Positions 15,951 through 24,417 of a DNA stretch of 33,247 nt are shown here, piece by piece; the first letter of the stretch is position 1, and every line of letters begins with the position of its first letter. The DNA is taken from NCBI GenBank assembly GCA_934378195.1, contig CAKRPO010000026.1, positions 1 through 33,247 of the forward strand, in the 5' to 3' direction. The notes under the pieces are model-generated. The model saw only the letters and a program-made list of their open reading frames with translations. It was not told the DNA's origin and searched no databases. Position numbers and translations under genes: made by a program. The stretch comes from an uncultured Blautia sp. GTDB taxonomy: Bacteria > Bacillota > Clostridia > Lachnospirales > Lachnospiraceae.

Positions 15951-17126
15951 ATGAACAGAGAGTTAATGGAAGCCCTGGATATCCTGGAAAAAGAAAAAAA
16001 TATCAGCAAGGATACATTACTGGGTGCGATTGAGCAGTCCCTGATCCAGGCTTGCAAGAACCATTTTGGTAAAGCGGACAATGTACATGTGACCATTAAT
16101 CCGGAAACATGTGATTTCAGTGTTTATGCAGAACGAGAAGTAACAGAATTTGTAGATGATCCGGCTTTGGAGATCTCACTGGTAGATGCACAGAAGATCA
16201 ATACCAATGCAGAACTGGGAGATATGATCAAAGTTGAGATTCACTCCAAAGAATTTGGACGTATCGCAACACAGAATGCAAAGAACGTGATCCTTCAGAA
16301 AATCCGTGAGGAAGAGCGTAAGGTTCTTTATGATCAGTATTACGGAATGGAAAAAGAAGTCGTTACCGGTATCGTTCAGCGTGTGATGGGTAAGAATGTC
16401 AGTGTAAATCTTGGCAAGGCAGATGGTATCTTAAGCGAGAATGAACAGGTGAAAGGTGAAGAGTTCGAGCCTACAGAGAGAATCAAGGTCTATATCCTTG
16501 AAGTGAAGGATACTCCGAAAGGACCTCGCATCCTTCTTTCCAGAACACATCCGGGACTTGTGAAACGTCTTTTTGAATCAGAAGTTGCCGAAGTCAAAGA
16601 CGGAACTGTTGAGATCAAGAGCATTGCCAGAGAAGCTGGTTCCCGTACCAAGATTGCTGTATGGAGCAATGACCCAGATGTTGACCCGGTCGGTGCATGC
16701 GTTGGTATGAACGGCGCAAGAGTTAATTCTATTGTAGAAGAACTCCGTGGTGAGAAAATCGATATCATCAACTGGGATGAAAACCCGGCAATCCTGATTG
16801 AGAATGCATTAAGTCCGGCGAAAGTTATCGCTGTTATGGCTGATCCGGATGAGAAGACTGCACTGGTAGTCGTTCCGGATTATCAGTTGTCTCTTGCTAT
16901 TGGTAAGGAAGGACAGAATGCCCGTCTTGCAGCTCGACTGACAGGCTTTAAGATCGATATTAAGAGTGAGACACAGGCAAGAGAATCCGGTGAACTGTAT
17001 GATTACGATGACGAAGACGAGTATTATGATGAAGATGAGTACAGTGAAGAGGATGCTGTAGAAGCAGAAGAGACAGAAACTGAAGAATCAGAGGAAGTCT
17101 CCGAAAAAGAAGATACAGAAGAATAA
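15951..17126 (+). CDS. nusA: Transcription elongation/termination factor NusA
   Basis: This 391-residue RNA-polymerase-associated factor modulates pausing, termination and antitermination. The N-terminal polymerase-binding domain (about 1-125), an S1 domain (about 135-200), and two KH domains (about 200-345, with the GMNGARV and [14 protein letters not shown] loops) are present. As in other Firmicutes there are no C-terminal acidic repeat domains; instead a tail of about 40 residues made largely of Glu, Asp, Tyr and Ser closes the protein. GGAGG precedes the ATG. It lies between rimP and rnpM, the standard order. NusA may regulate its own operon through the leader hairpin. Confidence 0.97.
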   Translation: MNRELMEALDILEKEKNISKDTLLGAIEQSLIQACKNHFGKADNVHVTINPETCDFSVYAEREVTEFVDDPALEISLVDAQKINTNAELGDMIKVEIHSKEFGRIATQNAKNVILQKIREEERKVLYDQYYGMEKEVVTGIVQRVMGKNVSVNLGKADGILSENEQVKGEEFEPTERIKVYILEVKDTPKGPRILLSRTHPGLVKRLFESEVAEVKDGTVEIKSIAREAGSRTKIAVWSNDPDVDPVGACVGMNGARVNSIVEELRGEKIDIINWDENPAILIENALSPAKVIAVMADPDEKTALVVVPDYQLSLAIGKEGQNARLAARLTGFKIDIKSETQARESGELYDYDDEDEYYDEDEYSEEDAVEAEETETEESEEVSEKEDTEE

Positions 17127-17129
17127 TCT

Positions 17130-17411
17130 ATGAAGACGAAGAACAAGACACCTCTGCGCCAGTGTACCGGCTGCAGAGAAATGAAAAGCAAGAAAGAAAT
17201 GATCCGTGTGCTCAAGACTCCGGAGAATGAGATCGTGCTTGATGCAACAGGCAGAAAGAATGGAAGAGGCGCTTATGTGTGTCTTTCTCAGGAATGTCTG
17301 GAGAAAGCAGTAAAGACCCGGGGACTGGAGCGGTCACTGAAGACCACGATACCGGATGAGGTCTATGAAGACCTGAAAAAGGAGTTAAACAATATTGAAA
17401 AACAACAATAA
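17130..17411 (+). CDS. rnpM: RNase P modulator RnpM (YlxR family)
   Basis: This small 93-residue basic protein belongs to the YlxR family, reported in Bacillus as an RNase P modulator. The family signature RQCTGCREMKSKKEMIR is at the N-terminus, followed by DATGRKNGRGAYVC. It starts three bases after the nusA stop and overlaps the following ylxQ frame by 17 bases, showing tight coupling. No unusual features are seen. Confidence 0.93.
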   Translation: MKTKNKTPLRQCTGCREMKSKKEMIRVLKTPENEIVLDATGRKNGRGAYVCLSQECLEKAVKTRGLERSLKTTIPDEVYEDLKKELNNIEKQQ

Positions 17412-17712
17412 AGTTTTATCACTGCTGGGACTTGCCACAAAGGCAGGCAAGGTTGCCAGCGGAGAATTCTCCACAGAGAAATCTGTGAAGAGCGGAAAAG
17501 GTTTTCTGGTACTGGTTGCAGCAGATGCATCCGAGAATACTAAGAAAAAATTCCGTAATATGTGTGAATTTTACGAAGTACCGGTATATTTCCTCGCTGA
17601 TAAAGAGGAACTGGGAAAATTCTGCGGCAAGGAATTTCGTGCCAGTCTGGCGGTACAGGATGAGAACTTTGCGAAAGCAATGCTGAAAGAACTTGAGAAG
17701 ATGGAGCAGTGA
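17395..17712 (+). CDS. ylxQ: L7Ae/L30e-family RNA-binding protein YlxQ (TTG start)
   Basis: This 105-residue protein has the L7Ae-like fold (LGLATKAGKVASGEF..., LVLVAADASENTKKK, PVYFLADKEELGKFCG) that binds kink-turn RNA; its ribosomal role in Bacillus is not settled. The best start is a TTG at 17395, with AAAGGAG about 10 bases upstream inside rnpM; no ATG is available before the conserved region. The 17-base overlap with rnpM fits translational coupling. It sits in its conserved place before infB. Confidence 0.9.
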   Translation: MKNNNKVLSLLGLATKAGKVASGEFSTEKSVKSGKGFLVLVAADASENTKKKFRNMCEFYEVPVYFLADKEELGKFCGKEFRASLAVQDENFAKAMLKELEKMEQ

Positions 17713-17780
17713 CCAATAACTGTAAATAATAAGATCCAGAATCAGCAAGATCCGAAGTCATTGACGTGAAGGAGGAATCA

Positions 17781-17819
17781 ATGTGCCGAAGAGCAGAGAA
17801 CATGAACCTGCCAGAATAA
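17781..17819 (+). other. 12-codon frame overlapping the infB start
   Basis: An ATG at 17781 lies two bases upstream of the infB GTG, as ATGTG, and shares its Shine-Dalgarno (GGAGG, 5 bases away). It reads 12 codons to a TAA at 17817-17819 in a different frame. It may compete with infB initiation or be accidental; no protein role is implied. Confidence 0.3.
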
Positions 17820-20551
17820 AAGAACATTTATCACAAAGGGGAAAGGAGCAGATTACCAAGGTGGATAATTCCAGAACAGATGAAAAGATGGTAACAACCA
17901 AACCGGAAGCAGAGAAGACAGAGGCTCCCAAAAAGAAAAAAAATATTATTCGTGTATATCACGCTCAGAATGCAAGTGACGGCGGCAAGAACAGACCGAA
18001 ACGTCCGGCATCAGATAAAAAACCGGCTGCAAGACCGCAGCAGAAAGCACAGACTGTAAAACCTGCAGAGCAGAAACCGGCAGCAGAAACAGCACCGAAG
18101 AAACCGCAGGCAGCACAGGCTGAGACTACAGAGACAAAGAAACCTGCTGAGACCAGACAGACTGCACCGACACAGAATCAGGGCAGACCACAGGGGGCTT
18201 CACAGGGTAATTATAATAATAACAGAAACCAGAATCGTCAGAATAATCGTGACGGAAGAGATGCAGGCCGTGATAACCGTAGTGGCGAAGGCAGAGGCAA
18301 TCGAGATTTCCGTGGAGGAGAGAGAAGATTTTCCGATCGTAACGGAAATGGTGGTCAGGGTCGTCCGAACCGCGATGGAAACCGTCCGGCTAGACCACAG
18401 GGCGAAGGTCGCCCGGTACGTCAGGGTGATGGAAATGGCCGCCCAATGAGAGGCCAGGGTGGACGCCCGCAGCAGGGAGGTCAGGGAAGACCTGGTCAGG
18501 GCGGAAACGGAAGACCAGACGGCAACAGAGGCGGTTTCGGTGGAAATAACCGTGGAGGTCAGAGAAACGCTGGTGGAAGAAGAGATAGTGATGCTGTATT
18601 CACACCAGAACTGACCAAGACATCCAAAGACAGCAAGAGAGAACGTGACAGAGAGAATAAGAACAAGAAGAAGGACTTTGAGAAATCCGGTGCAGGCCAC
18701 AACAGACCAAACCAGGGTGGCAGAAGAAATCTTTCCAGAATTCCGAAAGCTCTTCAGAAACCAACTCCTCAGCCGAAACAGGAAGAAAAGAAACCAGAAG
18801 TAAAAGAGATCACACTTCCAGAGAAGATGACTATCCGTGAGCTTGCAGAAGCCATGAAGATGCAGCCGTCTGTCATCGTTAAGAAACTGTTCCTGGAAGG
18901 TGTTATGGTAACTGTGAACCATGAGATTGATTTCGAGAAAGCACAGGAAATCGCTCTGGATTATGATATTATTGCAGAACCAGAAGAAAAAGTAGATGTT
19001 ATCGAAGAACTTCTCAAAGAAGAAGAGGAAGATGAGTCCACAATGGTTTCCAGACCACCGGTTGTCTGCGTTATGGGTCACGTTGACCATGGTAAGACAT
19101 CTCTTCTGGATGCAATCCGTGATACTCATGTAACGAGAGGCGAGGCTGGTGGAATCACACAGCACATTGGTGCATCTGTTGTTGAGATCAACGGACAGAA
19201 GATCACATTCCTGGATACACCGGGACATGAGGCATTCACAGCAATGCGTATGCGTGGCGCCAATTCCACAGATATCGCAGTTCTTGTTGTTGCAGCAGAC
19301 GATGGTGTTATGCCGCAGACCGTAGAGGCAATCAGCCATGCGAAAGCAGCAGGCGTTGAGATCATCGTTGCAATCAATAAGATCGATAAACCAAGTGCAA
19401 ATGTAGAACGAGTAAAACAGGAGCTTTCCGAATATGAACTGATTCCGGAAGACTGGGGCGGAAGCACCATCTTTGTACCGGTATCTGCACATACAGGAGA
19501 GGGAATCGACACTCTGCTTGAGATGATCCTTCTTTCAGCAGAGGTTCTGGAACTTAAAGCAAATCCGAACCGTGCAGCCAGAGGCCTTGTGATCGAGGCA
19601 CAGCTTGATAAGGGTAAAGGACCAGTTGCTACGATTCTCGTACAGAAAGGTACACTTCATGTCGGAGATTTCATCGCAGCAGGTGCATGTAGCGGTAAAG
19701 TGCGTGCTATGATGGATGACAGAGGAAGAAGAGTCAAAGAAGCAGGACCGTCTACACCGGTTGAAATCCTTGGTCTTAATGATGTTCCGAATGCAGGAGA
19801 AATTCTGATGGCATTCCCGAGTGACAAAGAAGCAAAGAATTTTGCAGCTACTTTTGTTACAGAGAATAAGAAACATCTTCTTGAAGAAACCAAAGGCAAA
19901 CTTTCTCTGGATAACCTGTTTGATCAGATTCAGGCAAGCGATCTTAAAGAATTGCCGATTATTGTCAAGGCAGACGTACAGGGGTCTGTTGAGGCCGTTA
20001 AGCAGAGCCTTACCAAACTTTCCAACGAGGAAGTTGTTGTCCGCGTGATTCATGGAGGTGTTGGTGCAGTTAATGAATCTGATGTATCTCTTGCGGCAAC
20101 ATCCAATGCAATCATTATTGGATTTAATGTTCGTCCAGATGCTATGGCAAAACAGCTTGCTGATCAGGAAGGCGTAGATCTTCGTCTGTACAAAGTTATC
20201 TATCAGGCAATCGAAGATGTGGAAGCAGCTATGAAAGGTATGCTTGATCCGGTATTCGAAGAGAAAGTCATCGGTCATGCAGAAGTTCGTCAGCTGTTCA
20301 AGGCATCTGGTGTTGGTACGATTGCAGGAAGTTACGTTCTGGATGGTATCTTCCAGAGAAACTGCAAGGTTCGTATCACACGTGAAGGCGAGCAGGTATT
20401 CGAAGGTGAGCTTGGCTCCCTGAAACGTTTCAAGGATGATGTCAAAGAAGTAAAAGCAGGATATGAATGTGGTCTTGTATTTGACGGATTCAATGATGTG
20501 AAAGAAGAAGATAAAGTAGAAGCTTATATCATGGTAGAGGTACCAAGGTAA
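17783..20551 (+). CDS. infB: Translation initiation factor IF-2 with Gly/Arg/Asn-rich N-terminus (GTG start)
   Basis: This 922-residue GTPase brings fMet-tRNA to the 30S subunit. The C-terminal core is complete: an IF2_N domain near 345-400, the G domain with GHVDHGKT (432-439), DTPGHEA and NKID motifs, then the beta-barrel and tRNA-binding domains. The first 330 residues are disordered: a Lys/Pro/Ala-rich part to about 135, then a Gly/Arg/Asn/Gln-rich part (about 135-265) with many RG and GRP repeats. The chosen start is GTG at 17783, 7 bases from GGAGG. An ATG two bases earlier in another frame opens a 12-codon frame, an unusual overlap that could affect initiation. Confidence 0.96.
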   Translation: MPKSREHEPARIKEHLSQRGKEQITKVDNSRTDEKMVTTKPEAEKTEAPKKKKNIIRVYHAQNASDGGKNRPKRPASDKKPAARPQQKAQTVKPAEQKPAAETAPKKPQAAQAETTETKKPAETRQTAPTQNQGRPQGASQGNYNNNRNQNRQNNRDGRDAGRDNRSGEGRGNRDFRGGERRFSDRNGNGGQGRPNRDGNRPARPQGEGRPVRQGDGNGRPMRGQGGRPQQGGQGRPGQGGNGRPDGNRGGFGGNNRGGQRNAGGRRDSDAVFTPELTKTSKDSKRERDRENKNKKKDFEKSGAGHNRPNQGGRRNLSRIPKALQKPTPQPKQEEKKPEVKEITLPEKMTIRELAEAMKMQPSVIVKKLFLEGVMVTVNHEIDFEKAQEIALDYDIIAEPEEKVDVIEELLKEEEEDESTMVSRPPVVCVMGHVDHGKTSLLDAIRDTHVTRGEAGGITQHIGASVVEINGQKITFLDTPGHEAFTAMRMRGANSTDIAVLVVAADDGVMPQTVEAISHAKAAGVEIIVAINKIDKPSANVERVKQELSEYELIPEDWGGSTIFVPVSAHTGEGIDTLLEMILLSAEVLELKANPNRAARGLVIEAQLDKGKGPVATILVQKGTLHVGDFIAAGACSGKVRAMMDDRGRRVKEAGPSTPVEILGLNDVPNAGEILMAFPSDKEAKNFAATFVTENKKHLLEETKGKLSLDNLFDQIQASDLKELPIIVKADVQGSVEAVKQSLTKLSNEEVVVRVIHGGVGAVNESDVSLAATSNAIIIGFNVRPDAMAKQLADQEGVDLRLYKVIYQAIEDVEAAMKGMLDPVFEEKVIGHAEVRQLFKASGVGTIAGSYVLDGIFQRNCKVRITREGEQVFEGELGSLKRFKDDVKEVKAGYECGLVFDGFNDVKEEDKVEAYIMVEVPR

Positions 20552-20582
20552 TTGGTAATACCGAGATAGGAGTGAAGGATAA

Positions 20583-20966
20583 ATGAGAAAAAACAGTATT
20601 AAGAATACAAGGATCAATGGTGAGGTTCAGAAGGAACTCAGCACGATCATCCGAAATGAAGTCAAAGATCCTCGCATTCATCCAATGACTTCTGTTATGG
20701 CGGTGGAAGTTGCACCGGACCTCAAAACCTGCAAGGCATTTATCAGTGTCCTTGGCAATAAAGAGGCGAAGGATGCAACCATCCAGGGTCTCAATAAGGC
20801 AGAGGGATATATCAGAAGACAGCTGGCCAAAAATCTGAATCTGAGAAATACACCGGAGATTCGATTCATTTTGGATGAATCCATCGAATACGGTGTGAAT
20901 ATGTCAAAACTTATCGATGATGTTGCCAGAAGAGATGCTTCTTTAGGGAAGTCTGAGGAAGAATAA
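20583..20966 (+). CDS. rbfA: 30S ribosome-binding factor A
   Basis: This 127-residue KH-type protein helps late 30S maturation by binding 16S rRNA. The family segments are clear: an N-terminal RINGEVQKELS-type start, VKDPRIHPMTSVMAVEVAPDLKTCKAFISVLG, and RNTPEIRFILDESIEYGVNMSKLID at the C-terminus. Length is normal. It begins 31 bases after infB with a TAGGAGTGAAGG site and ends 11 bases before nrnA, in the expected order. Confidence 0.95.
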   Translation: MRKNSIKNTRINGEVQKELSTIIRNEVKDPRIHPMTSVMAVEVAPDLKTCKAFISVLGNKEAKDATIQGLNKAEGYIRRQLAKNLNLRNTPEIRFILDESIEYGVNMSKLIDDVARRDASLGKSEEE

Positions 20967-20977
20967 GAGGTGTGTTC

Positions 20978-21943
20978 ATGAAAAATATAGCAGAAATACT
21001 GGAAGGGGTAAAAACAGTTGGAATCGGTGGACATATCCGACCGGATGGAGACTGTGTCGGATCCTGTATGGCACTGTATCTGTATATCAGGACTTATTTT
21101 CCGGATATTGATGTGAATGTTTATCTGGACCATCCGAAGCCAATCTTCGGTCATATCGAGTCTGTTGAAGATATCAGGACAGAGGTGGACGAAGATCAGG
21201 TATACGATTTGTTTATTACCTGTGATGTAAGTGCCAGAGACCGTCTGGCACTGGCAGGTGATCTTTTTGAACGTGCAAAGAAGACTGCCTGCATCGATCA
21301 TCATGTGAGCAATCCGGGATTTGCGGATGTAAATCATATCCGTGGAGAGGTAAGTTCCTGTTGTGAAGTACTGTATGGACTTCTGGATCCTGAAAAAGTG
21401 ATTCTTCCAATCGCAACAGCTATTTACACAGGTATGATACATGATACAGGAGTATTTCAGTATTCTTCAACGTCACCGGAGACCATGAGGATAGCAGGTG
21501 AACTGATGAAGACAGGAATCCCGTTCAGCAAGATCATTGATGAATCGTTCTATCAGAAAACATATATTCAGAATCAGGTTATGGGAAGAGTTCTTGCAGA
21601 GAGTATTCTTCTTCAGAACGGTACATGTATTATCGGGTATCTTCGCAAGAAAGATATGGATTTTTATGGCGTAACAGGAAGTGACCTGGATGGCATTGTC
21701 AGTCAGCTTCGCCTGACAGAAGGAGTAGAGGTCGCAATTTTCCTTTATGAGACAGAAACACAGACATTTAAAGTATCTCTTCGTTCCAATGGCAGAGTGG
21801 ATGTGAGCAAAGTTGCTGTCTTCTTTGGCGGGGGCGGACATACAAGAGCTGCAGGATGTGATCTGCAGGGATCCATGTATGATGTGATCAACAATGTTAC
21901 TGCGGAGATTGAAAAACAGCTGGCAGAAGGAGAGAACGCATAA
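20978..21943 (+). CDS. nrnA: DHH/DHHA1 oligoribonuclease/phosphatase NrnA
   Basis: This 321-residue manganese-dependent phosphoesterase is of the NrnA type, which degrades nanoRNA and pAp and sometimes linear cyclic-di-nucleotides. The DHH domain has HIRPDGDCVGS near residue 21 and the DHH triad at 107-109. The DHHA1 domain has GGGGHTRAAG near residue 285. I choose the ATG at 20978, 7 bases after GAGG; the GTG at 20972 is too close to that site. The stop shares one base with the truB ATG (TAATG). Position between rbfA and truB is conserved in Firmicutes. Confidence 0.92.
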   Translation: MKNIAEILEGVKTVGIGGHIRPDGDCVGSCMALYLYIRTYFPDIDVNVYLDHPKPIFGHIESVEDIRTEVDEDQVYDLFITCDVSARDRLALAGDLFERAKKTACIDHHVSNPGFADVNHIRGEVSSCCEVLYGLLDPEKVILPIATAIYTGMIHDTGVFQYSSTSPETMRIAGELMKTGIPFSKIIDESFYQKTYIQNQVMGRVLAESILLQNGTCIIGYLRKKDMDFYGVTGSDLDGIVSQLRLTEGVEVAIFLYETETQTFKVSLRSNGRVDVSKVAVFFGGGGHTRAAGCDLQGSMYDVINNVTAEIEKQLAEGENA

Positions 21944-22827
21944 TGGATGGCGTATTGAATATCCGTAAAGAAAAAGGATATACTTCTTTTGATGTGGTCG
22001 CAAAGCTTCGTGGCATTCTCCATATGAAAAAGATTGGACATACCGGAACACTGGATCCGGAGGCAGAAGGCGTGCTTCCGGTTGTTCTCGGTAAGGCAAC
22101 AAAGCTGGTCGATCTTCTGACAGAAAAGCAAAAAACATACGAAGCACTTCTTCATCTGGGACTGGAAACAGACACCCAGGATATGACAGGAACAGTCCTT
22201 AGAGAAAAAACGGTGAAAGTGACAGAAGACGAGGTTCGTGCTGTGATCAATGACTTTCTCGGAGAACAGCAGCAGATTCCGCCGATGTATTCCGCTTTGA
22301 AAGTAGATGGAAAGAAGCTCTATGAGCTTGCCAGAGAGGGCAAAACAATAGAGCGAAAAGCCAGAAAGGTTCATTTTTATGAAATAGATATTAAGAAGAT
22401 AGAACTTCCGTATGTTCGATTTTCTGTAACCTGCAGCAAGGGCACTTACATCCGTACGTTGTGCCATGATATCGGACAGAAGCTGGGATGTGGTGGCTGC
22501 ATGGAAGAATTGCTCCGAACCAGATCAGGTAATTTTGTCTGGGAAGACAGTATGACACTTGCCCAGGTAGAAGAAGCAGTAAAAAATGGCACCATTGGAG
22601 ACCGGGTGATCAGTATCGGGCAGGTCCTGAAGGATTATCCGGAAATTTTTTGCACACGTGAGGGTGACCGTCTTCTCGAAAACGGTAATGCCCTTGCTGA
22701 ACGTTTTGTTCGCGGAGATCACAAAGAAGGCTGGGTAAGAATGTGTGACAGTCAGGGTGAATTTAAAGGAATTTATCAGTGGGAAGAAGCGAAGAAACGA
22801 TACCAGCCACAGAAAATGTTTTTATAG
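21943..22827 (+). CDS. truB: tRNA pseudouridine-55 synthase
   Basis: This 294-residue enzyme converts U55 in the T loop of tRNAs to pseudouridine. The catalytic aspartate is Asp38 in GHTGTLDPEAEGVLP, and the motifs PPMYSALKVDGKKLYELAREG and CSKGTYIRTLCHDIG are intact. A C-terminal PUA-like region follows. It overlaps nrnA by one base and precedes ribF by 41 bases, a conserved order. Confidence 0.96.
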   Translation: MDGVLNIRKEKGYTSFDVVAKLRGILHMKKIGHTGTLDPEAEGVLPVVLGKATKLVDLLTEKQKTYEALLHLGLETDTQDMTGTVLREKTVKVTEDEVRAVINDFLGEQQQIPPMYSALKVDGKKLYELAREGKTIERKARKVHFYEIDIKKIELPYVRFSVTCSKGTYIRTLCHDIGQKLGCGGCMEELLRTRSGNFVWEDSMTLAQVEEAVKNGTIGDRVISIGQVLKDYPEIFCTREGDRLLENGNALAERFVRGDHKEGWVRMCDSQGEFKGIYQWEEAKKRYQPQKMFL

Positions 22828-22868
22828 GCTCGCGGACGAGTCGTAAAAGTCAGGAGTAACAGCATAAT

Positions 22869-23804
22869 ATGGAATACGTAAAGATTGACGGACAGTTTCC
22901 CAAATTTACCCGGTGTGCGGTAACTCTTGGGAAATTTGATGGAATTCACCGTGGACACAGGAAACTGATCCAGACAATCCTTGACAGAAAAAAAGAATAT
23001 GGAGAACTGGCAGTGGTCATGGCATTTGTTTCTGACAGACAGACCATTCTTACCTCGGAAGAACGAAGAGGCCTTCTGGAGAAAATGGGAGTGGATGTAC
23101 TGCTGGAATGTCCGTTGAATGAGCAGATCAGACATATGAAAGCAGATGTATTTATCCGCCAGATTCTGAAAGGCGATCTGCAGGCAGCCTGCGTTGTGGT
23201 AGGAGAGGATTTTCGCTTTGGATACGAGCGAAAGGGTTCACCGGAACTTCTACAGAGACTCAGTGAAAAATATGAGTATGATACGATCGTAATCTCAAAA
23301 GAGATGGAGGGAAGCCGCAAGATCAGCAGCACCTATATTCGCGAAGAGCTGAAAAAAGGCAATATGGAAAAAATTACAGATCTTCTTGGAAATCCATTTT
23401 TTACGACAGGTACGATCGAACATGGAAGAGGTATGGGGCATCGGGATTTCTTCCCGACGACCAATATTATTCCTCCGAAGTCAAAACTGATGCCGCCAAA
23501 TGGCGTCTATGTAACGGTATCTCATTTTAAAGATGCGGATTATCAGGGAATCACAAATGTAGGATATAAGCCGACCGTTGGTGAGGATTTCCTCGGAGTC
23601 GAAACAAATCTGTTTGACTGTGATCTGGATCTTTATGGGGAAAAGTGCACTGTTGATTTTTATAAGTTTATCCGACCCGAACAGAAATTCGCTTCATTTG
23701 AAGCTCTGAAAGCACAGATTCGAAGAGATATCGAGACAGGCAGAGCCTGGTTTGAGACAGAAAATAAAAGAAAACGAAGTGACAAAAACTTTCACATTCG
23801 GTAA
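22869..23804 (+). CDS. ribF: Bifunctional riboflavin kinase / FAD synthetase
   Basis: This 311-residue enzyme makes FMN from riboflavin and then FAD. The N-terminal nucleotidyltransferase domain has the GKFDGIHRGH signature at 21-30. The C-terminal flavokinase domain begins near residue 178 with GTIEHGRGMGHRDFFPTTNI, containing the PTxN-like metal site. The AGGAG site is about 12 bases from the ATG, rather far, suggesting modest initiation. No FMN riboswitch is seen upstream; the gene should be read from the rimP operon and ends before the rpsO promoter. Confidence 0.95.
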   Translation: MEYVKIDGQFPKFTRCAVTLGKFDGIHRGHRKLIQTILDRKKEYGELAVVMAFVSDRQTILTSEERRGLLEKMGVDVLLECPLNEQIRHMKADVFIRQILKGDLQAACVVVGEDFRFGYERKGSPELLQRLSEKYEYDTIVISKEMEGSRKISSTYIREELKKGNMEKITDLLGNPFFTTGTIEHGRGMGHRDFFPTTNIIPPKSKLMPPNGVYVTVSHFKDADYQGITNVGYKPTVGEDFLGVETNLFDCDLDLYGEKCTVDFYKFIRPEQKFASFEALKAQIRRDIETGRAWFETENKRKRSDKNFHIR

Positions 23805-23814
23805 AAAATAGTTG

Positions 23815-23844
23815 TTTACAATGATATATGTTTTATGCTATACT
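23815..23844 (+). promoter_or_regulatory. Sigma-A promoter of rpsO
   Basis: TTTACA (23815-23820), an 18-base spacer and TATACT (23839-23844). The predicted start is near 23851, leaving a leader of about 95 bases before rpsO. Confidence 0.7.
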
Positions 23845-23862
23845 ATTCGAGGTGTAATTCAG

Positions 23863-23912
23863 CCCATATTCAGAGATTGGAATCTCCAACCGTTTCTTAA
23901 TATGTGGCGGTT
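23863..23912 (+). promoter_or_regulatory. Pseudoknot-like rpsO leader (candidate S15 autoregulatory element)
   Basis: Three helices can be drawn. Stem A pairs 23863-23870 with 23899-23907 (one bulge). Stem B is an internal hairpin, 23873-23877 with 23882-23886. Stem C pairs AACCG (23888-23892, inside the stem A loop) with CGGTT (23908-23912, just beyond stem A), making an H-type pseudoknot. It lies between the promoter and the rpsO Shine-Dalgarno. Ribosomal protein S15 is known to repress its own mRNA through varied leader structures in several bacterial phyla. Confidence 0.55.
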
Positions 23913-23945
23913 CATTAATTATTATATTTTAAGGAGGAAATCACA

Positions 23946-24212
23946 ATGATTTCAAAAGAAAAAAAACAGGCAATCATGAAAGAATATGCAAGATGTGAAG
24001 GTGACACAGGTTCACCGGAAGTACAGGTTGCAGTTCTTACAGCAAGAATTCAGGAACTGACAGAGCATTTACAGACACATCACAAAGATCATCATTCCAG
24101 ACGTGGTCTGCTGAAAATGGTTGGTCAGAGACGTGGACTTCTGGCATACCTGAAGAAAACAGACATCGAAAGATACCGTGCACTGATTGAAAAATTAGGT
24201 TTAAGAAAATAA
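23946..24212 (+). CDS. rpsO: 30S ribosomal protein S15
   Basis: This 88-residue primary-binding 16S rRNA protein shows the whole family signature, including [24 protein letters not shown] (in two segments) and [19 protein letters not shown]. The ATG is 8 bases from an AAGGAGG site. It has its own promoter, a structured leader and a strong terminator, so it can be regulated apart from the rimP operon and from pnp downstream. Confidence 0.98.
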   Translation: MISKEKKQAIMKEYARCEGDTGSPEVQVAVLTARIQELTEHLQTHHKDHHSRRGLLKMVGQRRGLLAYLKKTDIERYRALIEKLGLRK

Positions 24213-24225
24213 TTAGTATACGGAC

Positions 24226-24253
24226 GGGGCGGATAACCATCCGCCCCATTTTT
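24226..24253 (+). terminator. Rho-independent terminator after rpsO
   Basis: A perfect 9-bp GC-rich stem, GGGGCGGAT (24226-24234) with ATCCGCCCC (24239-24247), loop AACC, followed by ATTTTT. Confidence 0.95.
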
Positions 24254-24417
24254 ACATGTTGCAGTTTTATCTATTCATAGCAGAAGTTATATCCGAGACT
24301 ACTGAAAAGTTTATTGGCATCAGTGGATTTTTCAGTTGTTTCGGGCTTCTGAATGACCCGGTTGCTGCAAACATGATAAACAGTAACGATCAACACAGAT
24401 TTTAAAGGAGAAAAAGT
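24254..24417 (+). other. rpsO-pnp intergenic leader with a long-loop hairpin
   Basis: This 164-base gap contains an 8-bp stem, ACTGAAAA (24301-24308) with TTTTCAGT (24329-24336), closing a 20-base loop, about 80 bases before pnp. I find no convincing sigma-A promoter here. In E. coli the pnp leader folds into an RNase III-processed stem-loop used for autoregulation; whether this weaker A/T-rich hairpin plays a similar role is only a guess. The pnp ribosome binding site AAAGGAG lies at the right end. Confidence 0.35.

Noticed and set aside
18185..18580. Repetitive DNA in infB as a possible tandem repeat or CRISPR-like array
   Set aside because: There are no regularly spaced identical repeats; the repetition is amino-acid low complexity within one intact frame.
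18200..19492. 430-codon minus-strand frame opposite infB
   Set aside because: Its Ser/Thr/Ile-rich translation is the mirror of the repetitive Gly/Arg region and core of IF2; no family features.
22828..22868. FMN riboswitch before ribF
   Set aside because: The gap is only 41 bases and has none of the conserved RFN element sequences.
24254..24417. Separate pnp promoter
   Set aside because: Candidate hexamers (for example TTGCTG or TTATAT) have no partner at 16-18 bases; none was convincing.
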